54,433 nt of DNA from Candidatus Cloacimonadota bacterium (GTDB lineage Bacteria > Cloacimonadota > Cloacimonadia > Cloacimonadales > WRIO01): NCBI GenBank assembly GCA_029553545.1, contig JAKPKU010000265.1:1-54433 (forward strand), read 5' to 3'. A program made the position numbers and the translations under genes. Below, piece after piece: positions 34,833 to 43,362 of this stretch. The stretch's first letter is position 1. Each line of letters opens with the position of its first letter. The notes below the pieces were generated by a model. That model worked only from the letters and a program-made list of their open reading frames with translations, was not told the DNA's origin and made no database searches.

Positions 34833-35811
34833 ATATATGAGAACCACAATTACTACATTGATTATTGATTATTAAAGAGTTACTATGAGTTGAATCATTT
34901 CTATCTAATAAGACTTTCCCACATTTTGGGCATTTTGTTTGATTGAATAGAGTATTGCCGATATTGCCAATATAGACGTAATGGAGTTTTTCAGAGGCAA
35001 TTTCATAAAATTTGATCAGTGTTTCAAGAGGAGTTGGCGGAATATTAATTTTATATGATGGATGATACCTATTGATATGCAAAGGTATGTTTGGATTGAT
35101 TGATGCAATAAAAGATGATATTGCATCGATCTCTAAATGGCTGTCATTTAAAGTAGGAATGACCAAAAAGCTTATCTCTATATGTGTGTTATTTGCAATT
35201 ATTTTAATATTATTTTTTACAATATCTATTTCTGCAGAGCAAAGATCTTTATAAAAATCTTTAGAAAAACTCTTTAAATCGACATTCCATGCATCTATAA
35301 ATGGTAATAAATCTAATAAAGGTTGCTCATTAATGTAAGCATTAGATACTAAAACAGTTTTTATTGAATGTTCTTTTAATAAAGGTAAGCAATCTAACAA
35401 GTACTCAGCCATCATTAACGGCTCTGTATAGGTAAAAGCAATAGCCTGGCAGTTGTTTTTAATAACCAGATCAACAATTTTTTCAGGAGATAGATATAGT
35501 ACAGGTACTTCATGCTGGCTAATTTCATAGTTCTGGCAGAATTGACAATTAAGATTGCAAGAATTGCATCCCACTGAGTAGATCGATGTATAGGGGTAAA
35601 AATGATAAAGAGGTTTTTTCTCAATAGGATCAATATTGGATGAGCAAATATTACCATAAGACTCAGTAAATAGAGTACTATTATCATTAAGCCTTGTTCT
35701 ACATATCCCACGTTGTTGGTTTGTCAAAATACACTTATTTGGGCATAGAAGACATTGGATATGATTGTTTTTATCAAGTTTCCAATACTTTGCTTCTGTT
35801 TTCTTTACCAT
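34819..35811 (-). CDS. amrS: AmmeMemoRadiSam-system radical SAM protein
   Basis: 330 residues. N-terminal CLLCPNKC ... RGICRTR region, then radical-SAM cluster motif CNLNCQFCQNYEIS (Cx3Cx2C, ~79-92), FTYTEP (~121), WNVDLKS and a C-terminal zinc ribbon CPKCGKVLL ... CSNCGSH. This is the AmrS layout (pyruvate-formate-lyase-activase-like); the modified substrate is unknown. The usual partners AmrA and AmrB are not in the window. ATG at 35811 chosen; it lies 38 bases inside waaA, with only weak ribosome site. Confidence 0.9.
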   Translation of the reverse strand: MVKKTEAKYWKLDKNNHIQCLLCPNKCILTNQQRGICRTRLNDNSTLFTESYGNICSSNIDPIEKKPLYHFYPYTSIYSVGCNSCNLNCQFCQNYEISQHEVPVLYLSPEKIVDLVIKNNCQAIAFTYTEPLMMAEYLLDCLPLLKEHSIKTVLVSNAYINEQPLLDLLPFIDAWNVDLKSFSKDFYKDLCSAEIDIVKNNIKIIANNTHIEISFLVIPTLNDSHLEIDAISSFIASINPNIPLHINRYHPSYKINIPPTPLETLIKFYEIASEKLHYVYIGNIGNTLFNQTKCPKCGKVLLDRNDSTHSNSLIINNQCSNCGSHIYGKF

Positions 35812-37030
35812 GGATGTTACTTTCAAATATAGATTGAATACTGTTATAATGAAGCTCTACACTGTTACTATTATCTTTGGTTACATTATATGCATTTTTC
35901 CCCAACAAATTTCTTTTTTCTACGTCCAATGCTATGCTTAGCAGGTGATCATACAAATGCTCTACACTGGATATAATAATTGCCTCTTTTTCTTTAAACT
36001 TTTTAACAATGTCAGCGCAAGATTGATGGTGAGGACCGATAATGATTGCTTTTTTATATACAGCAGCTTCAATAGGATTATGTCCACCAAAATCAATAAA
36101 GCTACCACCAATTAGAGAAATATCTGACAGTGCATAAACCTGCGTTAAAATACCCATTTCATCAACAATAGTAAATGTTCTATCAGCGTAACTTTCTGAA
36201 AACAAGGCATACTCATTTTTATTTAATAAAGAGCACACTTCTTCTATTCTATGCAAATGACGGGGTACTATTATTATCTTAAGTCTTGGTATTTTACTCT
36301 TAAGTTTTCTGCCAACATCAATAATTACCTTTTCTTCTCCAGGCCTTGAGCTTCCAATGGCAATTATGAAATCATTAAAAGCAAAGTTCCATGCTTTCCT
36401 TAATTCAATTTTATCAAACGTTGGCAAGTTAGTCGAAAACTTAAGATTGTTCGAATTTTGGACATTTGGCGCACCTAAAAATTTATATCGTAATAAATCA
36501 CTTTCAGACTGTGCATTTACGAGTTTTATCTTCTTAAAAATTGGTTTCCACAAAAGTTTCAAGTAACGGTATTTAGGAAATGAGTTATCAGATATTCTAC
36601 CATTAACAACAACAATAGGAACATTTTTGTTGTATGCAGTATTAATAAATATGGGCCATATTTCTGTTTCTACCAGAATTATTATTTTTGGATTAAACAC
36701 AGAAAAAGCTTTCTTCATAATATGAGGTACATCAAATGGGAAAGGTAAAACAATAAGTTTACCATGTAGCTTTTTAGCTGCATCAATGCCAGTTTTTGTC
36801 ATGCAAGTCATCAAGAAAGAATAGTTTAAATTGTTTTCAATTAATTCTAATAAAAGTGGTGTAACAGCATTTACTTCTCCAATAGATGAAGCATGCACCC
36901 AAATAGTATTATCAATTTTGTAGTTTTTTATTATATGTCTCTGTTTAAAGTGGTTATTTTTGAACATAAAGTACAATACTGGAAAACAAATAACATAAAC
37001 AATTGTTAAAAAGAATTTATATATTAGCAT
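35774..37030 (-). CDS. waaA: 3-deoxy-D-manno-octulosonic acid (Kdo) transferase
   Basis: Adds Kdo to lipid A precursor at the inner membrane, a marker of a lipopolysaccharide outer membrane. 418 residues with an N-terminal membrane anchor (FFLTIVYVICFPVLYF), IWVHASSIGEVNAV (~43-56, catalytic Glu), VETEIWP (~114-120), VNGRIS, AQSESD (~172), GSSRPGEE (~225-232) and GGSFIDFGGHNPIEAA (~313-328). AGGAAGTGAA precedes the ATG. 14 bases after the PAS/DHp gene; overlaps amrS. Confidence 0.95.
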   Translation of the reverse strand: MLIYKFFLTIVYVICFPVLYFMFKNNHFKQRHIIKNYKIDNTIWVHASSIGEVNAVTPLLLELIENNLNYSFLMTCMTKTGIDAAKKLHGKLIVLPFPFDVPHIMKKAFSVFNPKIIILVETEIWPIFINTAYNKNVPIVVVNGRISDNSFPKYRYLKLLWKPIFKKIKLVNAQSESDLLRYKFLGAPNVQNSNNLKFSTNLPTFDKIELRKAWNFAFNDFIIAIGSSRPGEEKVIIDVGRKLKSKIPRLKIIIVPRHLHRIEEVCSLLNKNEYALFSESYADRTFTIVDEMGILTQVYALSDISLIGGSFIDFGGHNPIEAAVYKKAIIIGPHHQSCADIVKKFKEKEAIIISSVEHLYDHLLSIALDVEKRNLLGKNAYNVTKDNSNSVELHYNSIQSIFESNIHGKENRSKVLET

Positions 37031-37044
37031 TTCACTTCCTGTTA

Positions 37045-38034
37045 TTATAAATCATCAAAAGGGTCATCTACACCGCTATCATACTCGTTATTGTTATTGA
37101 AAGAAACCATAATAGTATTACCGCCATAGTCATTAAACTCAACTTCTTCGGGTTTTTTAAACTTTTCTAAAATATGAGTAATAGAATTTATAGATTCATC
37201 GATCCTTTGTATGTATTTTTTTATTTTATCATCAACATTAAATGAATCAATACAAAAATTTATCATGTCAAGATTGGCTTTTATAACTGTAAGAGGTTGA
37301 TTTATTTCATGATTTGCCGTGACTGCCATAGCTAAAACAGTTGTTGTTTTCTCAAGTTTAAGAATTTCTTCTTGTGCTTTTTTATACTGTAAATATGATT
37401 CAGCCAATTTTTCTTGAGTTTTGATTTGTTGGTCAATATCGTTGATTATTATGATAATTGACTCAGGGTTATTTTCTTTACCATAAATAGTTGAGACTGA
37501 AAAGTCTGCCCATAATGGGTTTTTATTGACAAGTAACCTTGCTTGTACTCGGAAATCTTTAATATCTCTTATAATAATTTTATTTAGGAGTGTTTCAAAA
37601 ATTGCCTTATCTGATTCAAATAGAAATGTATAGAAATTTGTATTTATTAAGTCCTCTTCATTATCAATCATTTGTTGAAAATTGCAGTTATAAGATAATA
37701 ATTGGGCATTTAAATCAAGAGTTATAATACTCGTAATTGCATTATCAAAAATTGCTCTGAGCTTTTCTTTTTGATCACGTATTGTTTCTTGAACTTTTAA
37801 TAGTTTGTTTTGAGTAGAGTCTCCAATGGTTGTAATCTTTAAACTCATTCTTAAGTTTTTATAATAAGCTTTAACAAGCTTTTTATATTGCTTCATTAAC
37901 GTGTCTTTTGAAACAAAATTATTTAAAAGAGAGTTTGATTCTTCATACAACTCAAATTCATTTTTATAAAACTTTTTTAATTGGCTATCTCGGTCAAGCT
38001 TTACTGGTTGATTATCATTTGTTTTTTCAGACAT
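37045..38034 (-). CDS. PAS plus histidine-dimerisation (DHp) protein lacking an ATPase domain; probable output of the SiaABC module
   Basis: 329 residues. Residues ~48-85 (LMKQYKKLVKAYYKNLRMSL ... GDSTQNKLLKVQETI) resemble the KLLK/RISDxxQ helix found in front of many SiaC- or SpoIIE-linked effectors. PAS fold ~92-203 (LRAIFDNAITSIITLD ... IIIIINDIDQQ). A HisKA/DHp helix pair follows with His242 in ANHEINQPLTVIKANLDM. The protein then ends in ~40 acidic residues (GVDDPFDDL): no N, G1 or G2 box of a kinase ATPase domain. It therefore cannot be a normal histidine kinase. Position after siaC, where Pseudomonas has the diguanylate cyclase SiaD, suggests SiaC controls it. Function is otherwise unknown. 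Confidence 0.8.
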   Translation of the reverse strand: MSEKTNDNQPVKLDRDSQLKKFYKNEFELYEESNSLLNNFVSKDTLMKQYKKLVKAYYKNLRMSLKITTIGDSTQNKLLKVQETIRDQKEKLRAIFDNAITSIITLDLNAQLLSYNCNFQQMIDNEEDLINTNFYTFLFESDKAIFETLLNKIIIRDIKDFRVQARLLVNKNPLWADFSVSTIYGKENNPESIIIIINDIDQQIKTQEKLAESYLQYKKAQEEILKLEKTTTVLAMAVTANHEINQPLTVIKANLDMINFCIDSFNVDDKIKKYIQRIDESINSITHILEKFKKPEEVEFNDYGGNTIMVSFNNNNEYDSGVDDPFDDL

Positions 38035-38050
38035 TTTCCCTCAGTTTTGA

Positions 38051-38431
38051 CTAATCAGTGAACTCTACAAACTCATATTTAAAAGTTGCATCTTCTAATA
38101 GCTCCTCGCCTGCTTCTTTTATTTCATCGTCGTCTTTTGCAAAGAACCATTTTACTATAACCTCACCACCATCGTTACTATAGTCCTCAAAAAGGTCAAA
38201 TAAGTCCATAAAGCACTTTGAAGAACTTGAATTTAGGTAGTTTAATTGAATTTCCACAATTAAAGGCTTGTTGACTTCTTCTATATATTGTTCAAACCAC
38301 TTATTTAACGGTTCGAAAAAGCTAATTGCATCTTCTGGATAGGAGTTTCCTTGCATTTTGCATAAACCAGTTGCAGCATCTAAATTAACTGCCATAGTAT
38401 ATTTGCTCTCTTCTGTTACAAAGTTATTCAT
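38051..38431 (-). CDS. siaC: SiaC family regulatory phosphoprotein (DUF1987)
   Basis: 126 residues, STAS-like small acidic protein. The signature around residues 58-75, IVEIQLNYLNSSSSKCFMDL, matches the SiaC phosphosite region; Ser68 lies where Pseudomonas aeruginosa SiaC has Thr68, the residue phosphorylated by SiaB and dephosphorylated by SiaA. ATG at 38431 shares one base with the siaB stop (TTGATGA) and has AGGAG 6 bases upstream, so it is preferred over the in-frame TTG at 38434. Unphosphorylated SiaC is expected to bind and activate a downstream effector, here most likely the next gene. Confidence 0.88.
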   Translation of the reverse strand: MNNFVTEESKYTMAVNLDAATGLCKMQGNSYPEDAISFFEPLNKWFEQYIEEVNKPLIVEIQLNYLNSSSSKCFMDLFDLFEDYSNDGGEVIVKWFFAKDDDEIKEAGEELLEDATFKYEFVEFTD

Positions 38432-39015
38432 CAAATACTCCTTTCTAAAAGAATATAAAAACTAATAAATGTTTTACCATTCTCCAGATATTTTGCTTTT
38501 AAATCAATTTTCTTAGAAGCTTTTCTTGCAATATCAATAAGTCCGACTCCAGCACCTTTATCGCTGCTCTCACGCTTTTGTTTTAATCTTTCTTTGCGAA
38601 GATCTTTTAGTCCTTGTTTATCTAATTGATTCAACATATCAATCTTTGCTTTTAGCCCCTGATATACATCATTTTCTACAATATTGCCTGAAATGATTGT
38701 ATAATAATCGTGAAATTCATTCACTAAAATAATACCAGCTCCAACATCTATGCCATCGGTGACAATCCTTTCGCTTGAGTAACGATGAATGTTTTGAGCT
38801 AACTCGACAAATATTGAAAACATCTTTTTTGTTGTTTTCTGTCTTGGATCAGTTGATAAATTATTTGCTAACATTTCTGCTAAAACAACTAATATGTCCT
38901 GTGTCAGTAGTCCTTTAAACATTAAAATTGTCTTTTCTAATCCTCCGCTTGAGTATAAAGAAAAAAGATCAGAATCTGACATGAAAAATTCATATTCTCT
39001 GTTATTAAATGCCAC
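38431..39015 (-). CDS. siaB: SiaB family protein kinase (DUF6272)
   Basis: 194 residues with a degenerate GHKL/anti-sigma kinase fold: N-box FVELAQNIHRYSSER (~66-80) and G-box SSDKGAGVGLIDIARKAS (~153-170). Predicted to phosphorylate SiaC and so switch its effector off. GTG start at 39015 with AAAGGAAG 7-8 bases upstream. Lies 11 bases after the phosphatase gene and overlaps siaC by one base. Confidence 0.87.
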   Translation of the reverse strand: MAFNNREYEFFMSDSDLFSLYSSGGLEKTILMFKGLLTQDILVVLAEMLANNLSTDPRQKTTKKMFSIFVELAQNIHRYSSERIVTDGIDVGAGIILVNEFHDYYTIISGNIVENDVYQGLKAKIDMLNQLDKQGLKDLRKERLKQKRESSDKGAGVGLIDIARKASKKIDLKAKYLENGKTFISFYILLERSI

Positions 39016-39026
39016 ATTTTCTTCCT

Positions 39027-42000
39027 TTATATTTTATTTTTAAACTTTACTCCTATCATTGTAATATCATCTCTTTGGGGCTCATTGCCTTGGTGTTTTG
39101 CTAATTTTTCAGATATAATATCTTTTTGAGTGTCCATGTTGTTATTGATAATCTCTTTTAGAATATACCTTAAATATCTTGAAGAGAACTTCTTATCGTT
39201 TGGGTCATTCTGATCGACTAATCCGTCACTAAACATGAATAAAGAATGAATATTTTCCAAATCGATAACTGTGTCTTCAAACACTCGTATATCTTCTTTT
39301 TGCAAGCCACCAATACCTTTACGATTACCTTTGATCAACTGGACTGTATCTAAGTCTGATTTGTTAAAGTAATAGATTGGACGGTTTGCCCCAGCATAAA
39401 TAAGTTCTCTAAAGTCCTTATCAAATCGACATAGTGATACTTCCATGCCATCTCTTGAACTACCACGCTCATTAGTCTGAGAGAGGACAGTTCTTATGTT
39501 TTCATGTAAATAAGTAAGTAAATCGCTTGGTTTTGGCTCATTGTTATTGATTACACCATCGTTTAATAGCATGCTACCAACTATCGAAAGCAAAGCTCCA
39601 GGAACGCCGTGACCGGTGCAATCGACAACTGCAAGATAGTAATAATTTTTGCTTTGATAATACCAATAAAAATCGCCTGATATTATATCTTTAGGTTTAA
39701 ATAGAACAAATATATCATGGAACACCTGTTTTAAGCTATCTGGTTTTGCCAGAAGGGCATTTTGAATTCTTTCTGCATATCGAATACTGCTTAAAAGCTG
39801 TTCGTTTTTCTCTTTTAATTGTATTGTTCTTAGAGCAACTAATCGTTCAAGCTGTTCATTTTTCTTTTTTAATACTTTAAGGCGCCATTGAATGATAATA
39901 TATACTGCAAATGCGGCTAAAATTAACTCTAAAGATATGAACCACCATGTTTTCCAGAAAGGTGCTCGTATAACAAAGTGAATCTCTTTTACTTCACTTT
40001 TATTATCAGCATGATCAACAGAATATATTTTAAATGTATATTTACCAGGGTTGAGGTTTGTATATCTGACAGATCTGTCAAGAGTTAGGGGAGACCAATC
40101 TTTGTCGAAGTTTTCAAGGATGTATGAGTATCTAATACGACGTGGGTTTCGTAAATCTATACCAACGAAATTTATAGAAACTGTATTATCATTATATGCT
40201 AAATTAATTCTTGTCGAGTCTTTAACATTATGATTAATTTTTGATTTAAACGACGTAATATGCATCTTTGGCGGCGTAGAGTCTATGTTTTGTTCTTCTG
40301 CAATAATTCTCACTAAACCAGTTGAGGTGCAGAACCAAAGTGCACCTTTACTATCTTTATATGCACCAGAAGTTCTAACATCTTCTCCAAATAGTCCATC
40401 CTCTTTTTTAAACTCTTTGATAGTATTGTCATTATTGATTTTTACAATACCATTAATTGTTCCAACCCAAAGATTTCCTTCATTATCTCTAACATGTGAT
40501 TTAGTGATACCATAGTTTTTTAATCTTGATTTAAATATTCTTTTGTACTCACCAGTTTTTATGGTAAACTCAACAATACCTTCTCCATATGTATAACAAA
40601 AGATTGTATTTTCATCAATTATTTCGAGCCCTATTATATTAGAATTAAAAACTTTTGTATTAATAGGGTAATTATTTAAGATATCACCATTCTTTGACAT
40701 TTTAGAAAGGCCTTTTGCACCTAAAGCAACCCAAAGGTTACCCATTTTATCTTCAGTCATTTCATATGCTGAAAAGGCATCATTCTTTTTGTATAATTTA
40801 TAATTATACTTTTTGTCAAATTTAACAATGTGGTATGACAAGAATACCCAAACATTGCCATTAGAATCAGTAAATATGCTTGTAACATAGGAGTTAGATG
40901 GCTCGATCTCTTTAGGTCTTCTATTAATAAACTTATTACCATCAAAGGATACTAAACCATTTTTATAAGTTCCTACCCAAATTTGCCCATTGGTATCTGT
41001 ATTTAAAGCCCATGTATCACTATGTGGCAAACCATTATTTGTATTGTAGTTTTGGATTTCACCATTTGGCATTATACGTGATAAACCATTGTCGCAAGAG
41101 ACCCACAAGCTTCCATCAAAACCTTCTGTGCAGTTAGTTGTTCCTGAATGAGATAAGCCATTCTTGGCATTGTAGTTGGTGATATTGCTTTGTATTATTA
41201 CATCAGTTCCTGTACCGTTTGTACCAATCCAAATATTATCTTCACGGTCAACGAAGATGCTTTGAATATTATTACTGGATAAGCCATCATTTGTTGTGTA
41301 AGATTTTGTCTTCTTTTCTTTTAAATCATACTCAATAAGCCCTTGATTAGTAGCGATCCACAGTTTATCATTAAGATAATATGCATTTACAATATTGTCT
41401 AAAGAGATGCCATGCGGTTTGATTAGATCATTACTAAAATAGCTATCTCCTTTAATTTCATTGTAATAAAAAATCCTTCCTTCACTGGTGATAAACATAT
41501 TGTAGTCATTAACTTTATAATAATCTTCAACACCTTTTTGGTTATTATAAACGACTTCAGAAATATTGCTGCTTGATAAAATAGTCTTTTTACTTTTTGT
41601 TTTAAAATTAAATTGAATAATCTCCTTCAATTTGTGCATGCCACTTGTATAAAGAAAAGTGTACTCATATTCTTTATTTTCCATACCGTATATACCAATA
41701 GTGCCACCACGCTCTAAAGAGATTCCTAAAAGGCTTTGGAGATCAGTTATTTCATTACTATGCAAATGAACCATGTAGCAGTTATCATCAAATAATACTA
41801 TGATATGCTCTAAATCAGGGTATCTAATTACAAGATTATCGCCTTGAATCTTTTTGGGAAGTTTATTAAGATCATAATACTCCTCAAACTTTTCATCTTT
41901 TTCACTATAGAAATAAATTTTTGATTTTGTAGCAACAAATGGTGTGTAATCGTCAGAAACGTTAACAAGATTGAGGTAAAGAACTTTTTCTTTTAGTGTT

Positions 42001-42344
42001 TCATTAAAATAATTCTGATCATAATTCTTTAATGAATCTCCTTGTATAATAGAAAAAGATTGTTCACCCAAAATGGTTGTCTTATTGTTATTAAATACTA
42101 ATGTTTTTATATAGTTTGTCGACAACCCTGTTGCTAAGTTATAATTGCTAAAGGAATATCCATCAAATTTGGATAGCCCCCCCAGTGTCAAAAACCAAAT
42201 ATAACCATCATCATCCTGCAAAATTTGAGTAACTTGACTTTGCACCAAGCCATCGTTAGTTGAGTAATTCTTAATTGGTAAAGATTGTCCAAAAACAAGT
42301 GTTATTGTTATTAACATTAAAACAAATATGATTAATCTTTTCAT
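39027..42344 (-). CDS. Two-component-type propeller sensor with SpoIIE/PP2C phosphatase domain (SiaA-like)
   Basis: 1105 residues. Signal peptide/anchor (MKRLIIFVLMLITITLVFGQ), about 14-blade Reg_prop periplasmic propeller (~25-690; repeated DxxGxxWxG units such as DREDNIWIGTNG, DTNGQIWVGTYKNGL, DNEGNLWVGTINGI), Y_Y_Y domain (~715-790), one transmembrane helix (~798-818), a coiled coil, and a cytoplasmic SpoIIE/PP2C phosphatase (~870-1105) with metal-binding motifs GDFYW, DCTGHGVPGA, FSDGLVDQ and RDDITMIG. It should sense an outside ligand and dephosphorylate SiaC. Propeller plus Y_Y_Y is the sensor of Bacteroidetes hybrid two-component systems; here it drives a phosphatase and not a kinase. 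GAGGAG precedes the ATG. First gene of the eight-gene operon. Confidence 0.92.
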   Translation of the reverse strand: MKRLIIFVLMLITITLVFGQSLPIKNYSTNDGLVQSQVTQILQDDDGYIWFLTLGGLSKFDGYSFSNYNLATGLSTNYIKTLVFNNNKTTILGEQSFSIIQGDSLKNYDQNYFNETLKEKVLYLNLVNVSDDYTPFVATKSKIYFYSEKDEKFEEYYDLNKLPKKIQGDNLVIRYPDLEHIIVLFDDNCYMVHLHSNEITDLQSLLGISLERGGTIGIYGMENKEYEYTFLYTSGMHKLKEIIQFNFKTKSKKTILSSSNISEVVYNNQKGVEDYYKVNDYNMFITSEGRIFYYNEIKGDSYFSNDLIKPHGISLDNIVNAYYLNDKLWIATNQGLIEYDLKEKKTKSYTTNDGLSSNNIQSIFVDREDNIWIGTNGTGTDVIIQSNITNYNAKNGLSHSGTTNCTEGFDGSLWVSCDNGLSRIMPNGEIQNYNTNNGLPHSDTWALNTDTNGQIWVGTYKNGLVSFDGNKFINRRPKEIEPSNSYVTSIFTDSNGNVWVFLSYHIVKFDKKYNYKLYKKNDAFSAYEMTEDKMGNLWVALGAKGLSKMSKNGDILNNYPINTKVFNSNIIGLEIIDENTIFCYTYGEGIVEFTIKTGEYKRIFKSRLKNYGITKSHVRDNEGNLWVGTINGIVKINNDNTIKEFKKEDGLFGEDVRTSGAYKDSKGALWFCTSTGLVRIIAEEQNIDSTPPKMHITSFKSKINHNVKDSTRINLAYNDNTVSINFVGIDLRNPRRIRYSYILENFDKDWSPLTLDRSVRYTNLNPGKYTFKIYSVDHADNKSEVKEIHFVIRAPFWKTWWFISLELILAAFAVYIIIQWRLKVLKKKNEQLERLVALRTIQLKEKNEQLLSSIRYAERIQNALLAKPDSLKQVFHDIFVLFKPKDIISGDFYWYYQSKNYYYLAVVDCTGHGVPGALLSIVGSMLLNDGVINNNEPKPSDLLTYLHENIRTVLSQTNERGSSRDGMEVSLCRFDKDFRELIYAGANRPIYYFNKSDLDTVQLIKGNRKGIGGLQKEDIRVFEDTVIDLENIHSLFMFSDGLVDQNDPNDKKFSSRYLRYILKEIINNNMDTQKDIISEKLAKHQGNEPQRDDITMIGVKFKNKI

Positions 42345-42363
42345 TTTAAACTCCTCTATTTAA

Positions 42364-42392
42364 CTACTAAAATAAAAATTCAATTTTGTCAA
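42364..42392 (-). promoter_or_regulatory. Candidate promoter of the Sia/waaA operon
   Basis: Minus strand: TTGACA (42387-42392), 17-base spacer, TAGTAG (42364-42369), a weak -10. It is 20 bases before the ATG at 42344. Confidence 0.45.
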
Positions 42393-42520
42393 CACAATTT
42401 TAGCATATTTTTATAAACACACATAATAAATTATTAATAATAATGTATAAAGCATTTATTAGTAGAGCCTTAAGTTCATAAATTATTTAGTAATAAGGTT
42501 TTTAAGGCATTAATAGATGC

Positions 42521-42691
42521 TGTTGCATAGAAATCCAAAATATCTTATAAAAAATAAAGCAGAACCATAAATAAAAGCATCACCCTCTATATATATAGGG
42601 CTTACAAAATGCTGTTTTTTGAAAACTATTTTCATCTAAATCAGCAGATGTCTACTACGAGCGGGTTTAGATGCGATTTTTTTTTGCAACA
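42521..42691 (+). repeat. Dispersed repeat R1, copy 3 (most complete)
   Basis: 171 bases bounded by terminal inverted repeats TGTTGCA (42521-42527) and TGCAACA (42685-42691). Contains CCCTCTATATATATAGGG, a TGAAAACTATTTTCA hairpin and an 8-bp stem CATCTAAA/TTTAGATG enclosing a 25-base loop with CAGCAGATGTCTACTACGAG, followed by nine T. No coding capacity and no obvious target-site duplication. The interior is better kept among copies than the ends. Confidence 0.85.
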
Positions 42692-42731
42692 CTACTTTTT
42701 GCTCCACTCTTTTATCGAAATAAGATTTATC

Positions 42732-42874
42732 ATAAATCTCCTTTACACTCCCTTTAGATTCCTATAAGATTCTCGTTCATTCTCCAAGATAGCAAGGGGA
42801 ATGTCAAGGGAGTCATATGTACATAACACTGAAAAATAGTGAGATACAACAAGAAGAGAAAAATTAGTGAAAAG
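42732..42874 (+). repeat. Dispersed structured repeat R2, copy 2
   Basis: Same orientation as 12845-12987. The hairpin CATTCTCC / GGGGAATG and its loop AAGATAGCAA (42778-42803) are identical to copy 1. The outer pairing differs: ACTCCCTT/AAGGGAGT here versus TTACATTCCC/GGGAATGTAA there, so pairing is kept while bases change. Sits 40 bases after R1 copy 3. Confidence 0.75.
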
Positions 42875-43033
42875 CAATTAAAACGGAGTTGATAAGGGGG
42901 GGTGTTTGTTCCTTTTCATGTCTCATTTAAAAGTAAAAAATAGGGAGATTTTTAAGCGGTTTTTTAAAAAATGTTGTTTTGATTTTAGGTGTAATAGCTT
43001 CAAGATTGTTCAAGAAAAATAGTTGGTTATTAA

Positions 43034-43153
43034 ATGTTATATTTAAATAGAAATGCTAAGCAGAAGAAAAAGGGTTTTGTTTTTGAGGCGAGTTATTTAA
43101 AACCAGTGAATGTGAAAGTAACCAAGCCTAAATTTTATCCTGTGTATATTTAG
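43034..43153 (+). CDS. Possible small basic protein (39 residues)
   Basis: ATG to TAG frame rich in Lys and Val (ends KPKFYPVYI), with a codon mix like neighbouring genes. An in-frame stop lies directly before the ATG, so it cannot be longer, and there is no ribosome site. Could be chance in this AT-rich spacer. Confidence 0.2.
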   Translation: MLYLNRNAKQKKKGFVFEASYLKPVNVKVTKPKFYPVYI

Positions 43154-43362
43154 GAATTTTCATAAACAACATTCATTTACTAACGTTTTATGGTAAATTA
43201 CAAGAATGAGGATTTGCTGTTAATGCTGAAGTATAAGTTTGTTGAATATTTGTCTGACTGTGTATCAATTGATTATCTATTTGATAATAAAAGAAATATA
43301 GATTGTATTAGTTATTTTTAAATATACAAGTGAATATATTTGTTAAAAAAAACAGAATTTAC

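Noticed and set aside
42521-42691. R1 as a full insertion sequence
   Set aside because: It is under 180 bases with no transposase frame and no clear target duplication; at most it is a miniature derivative.
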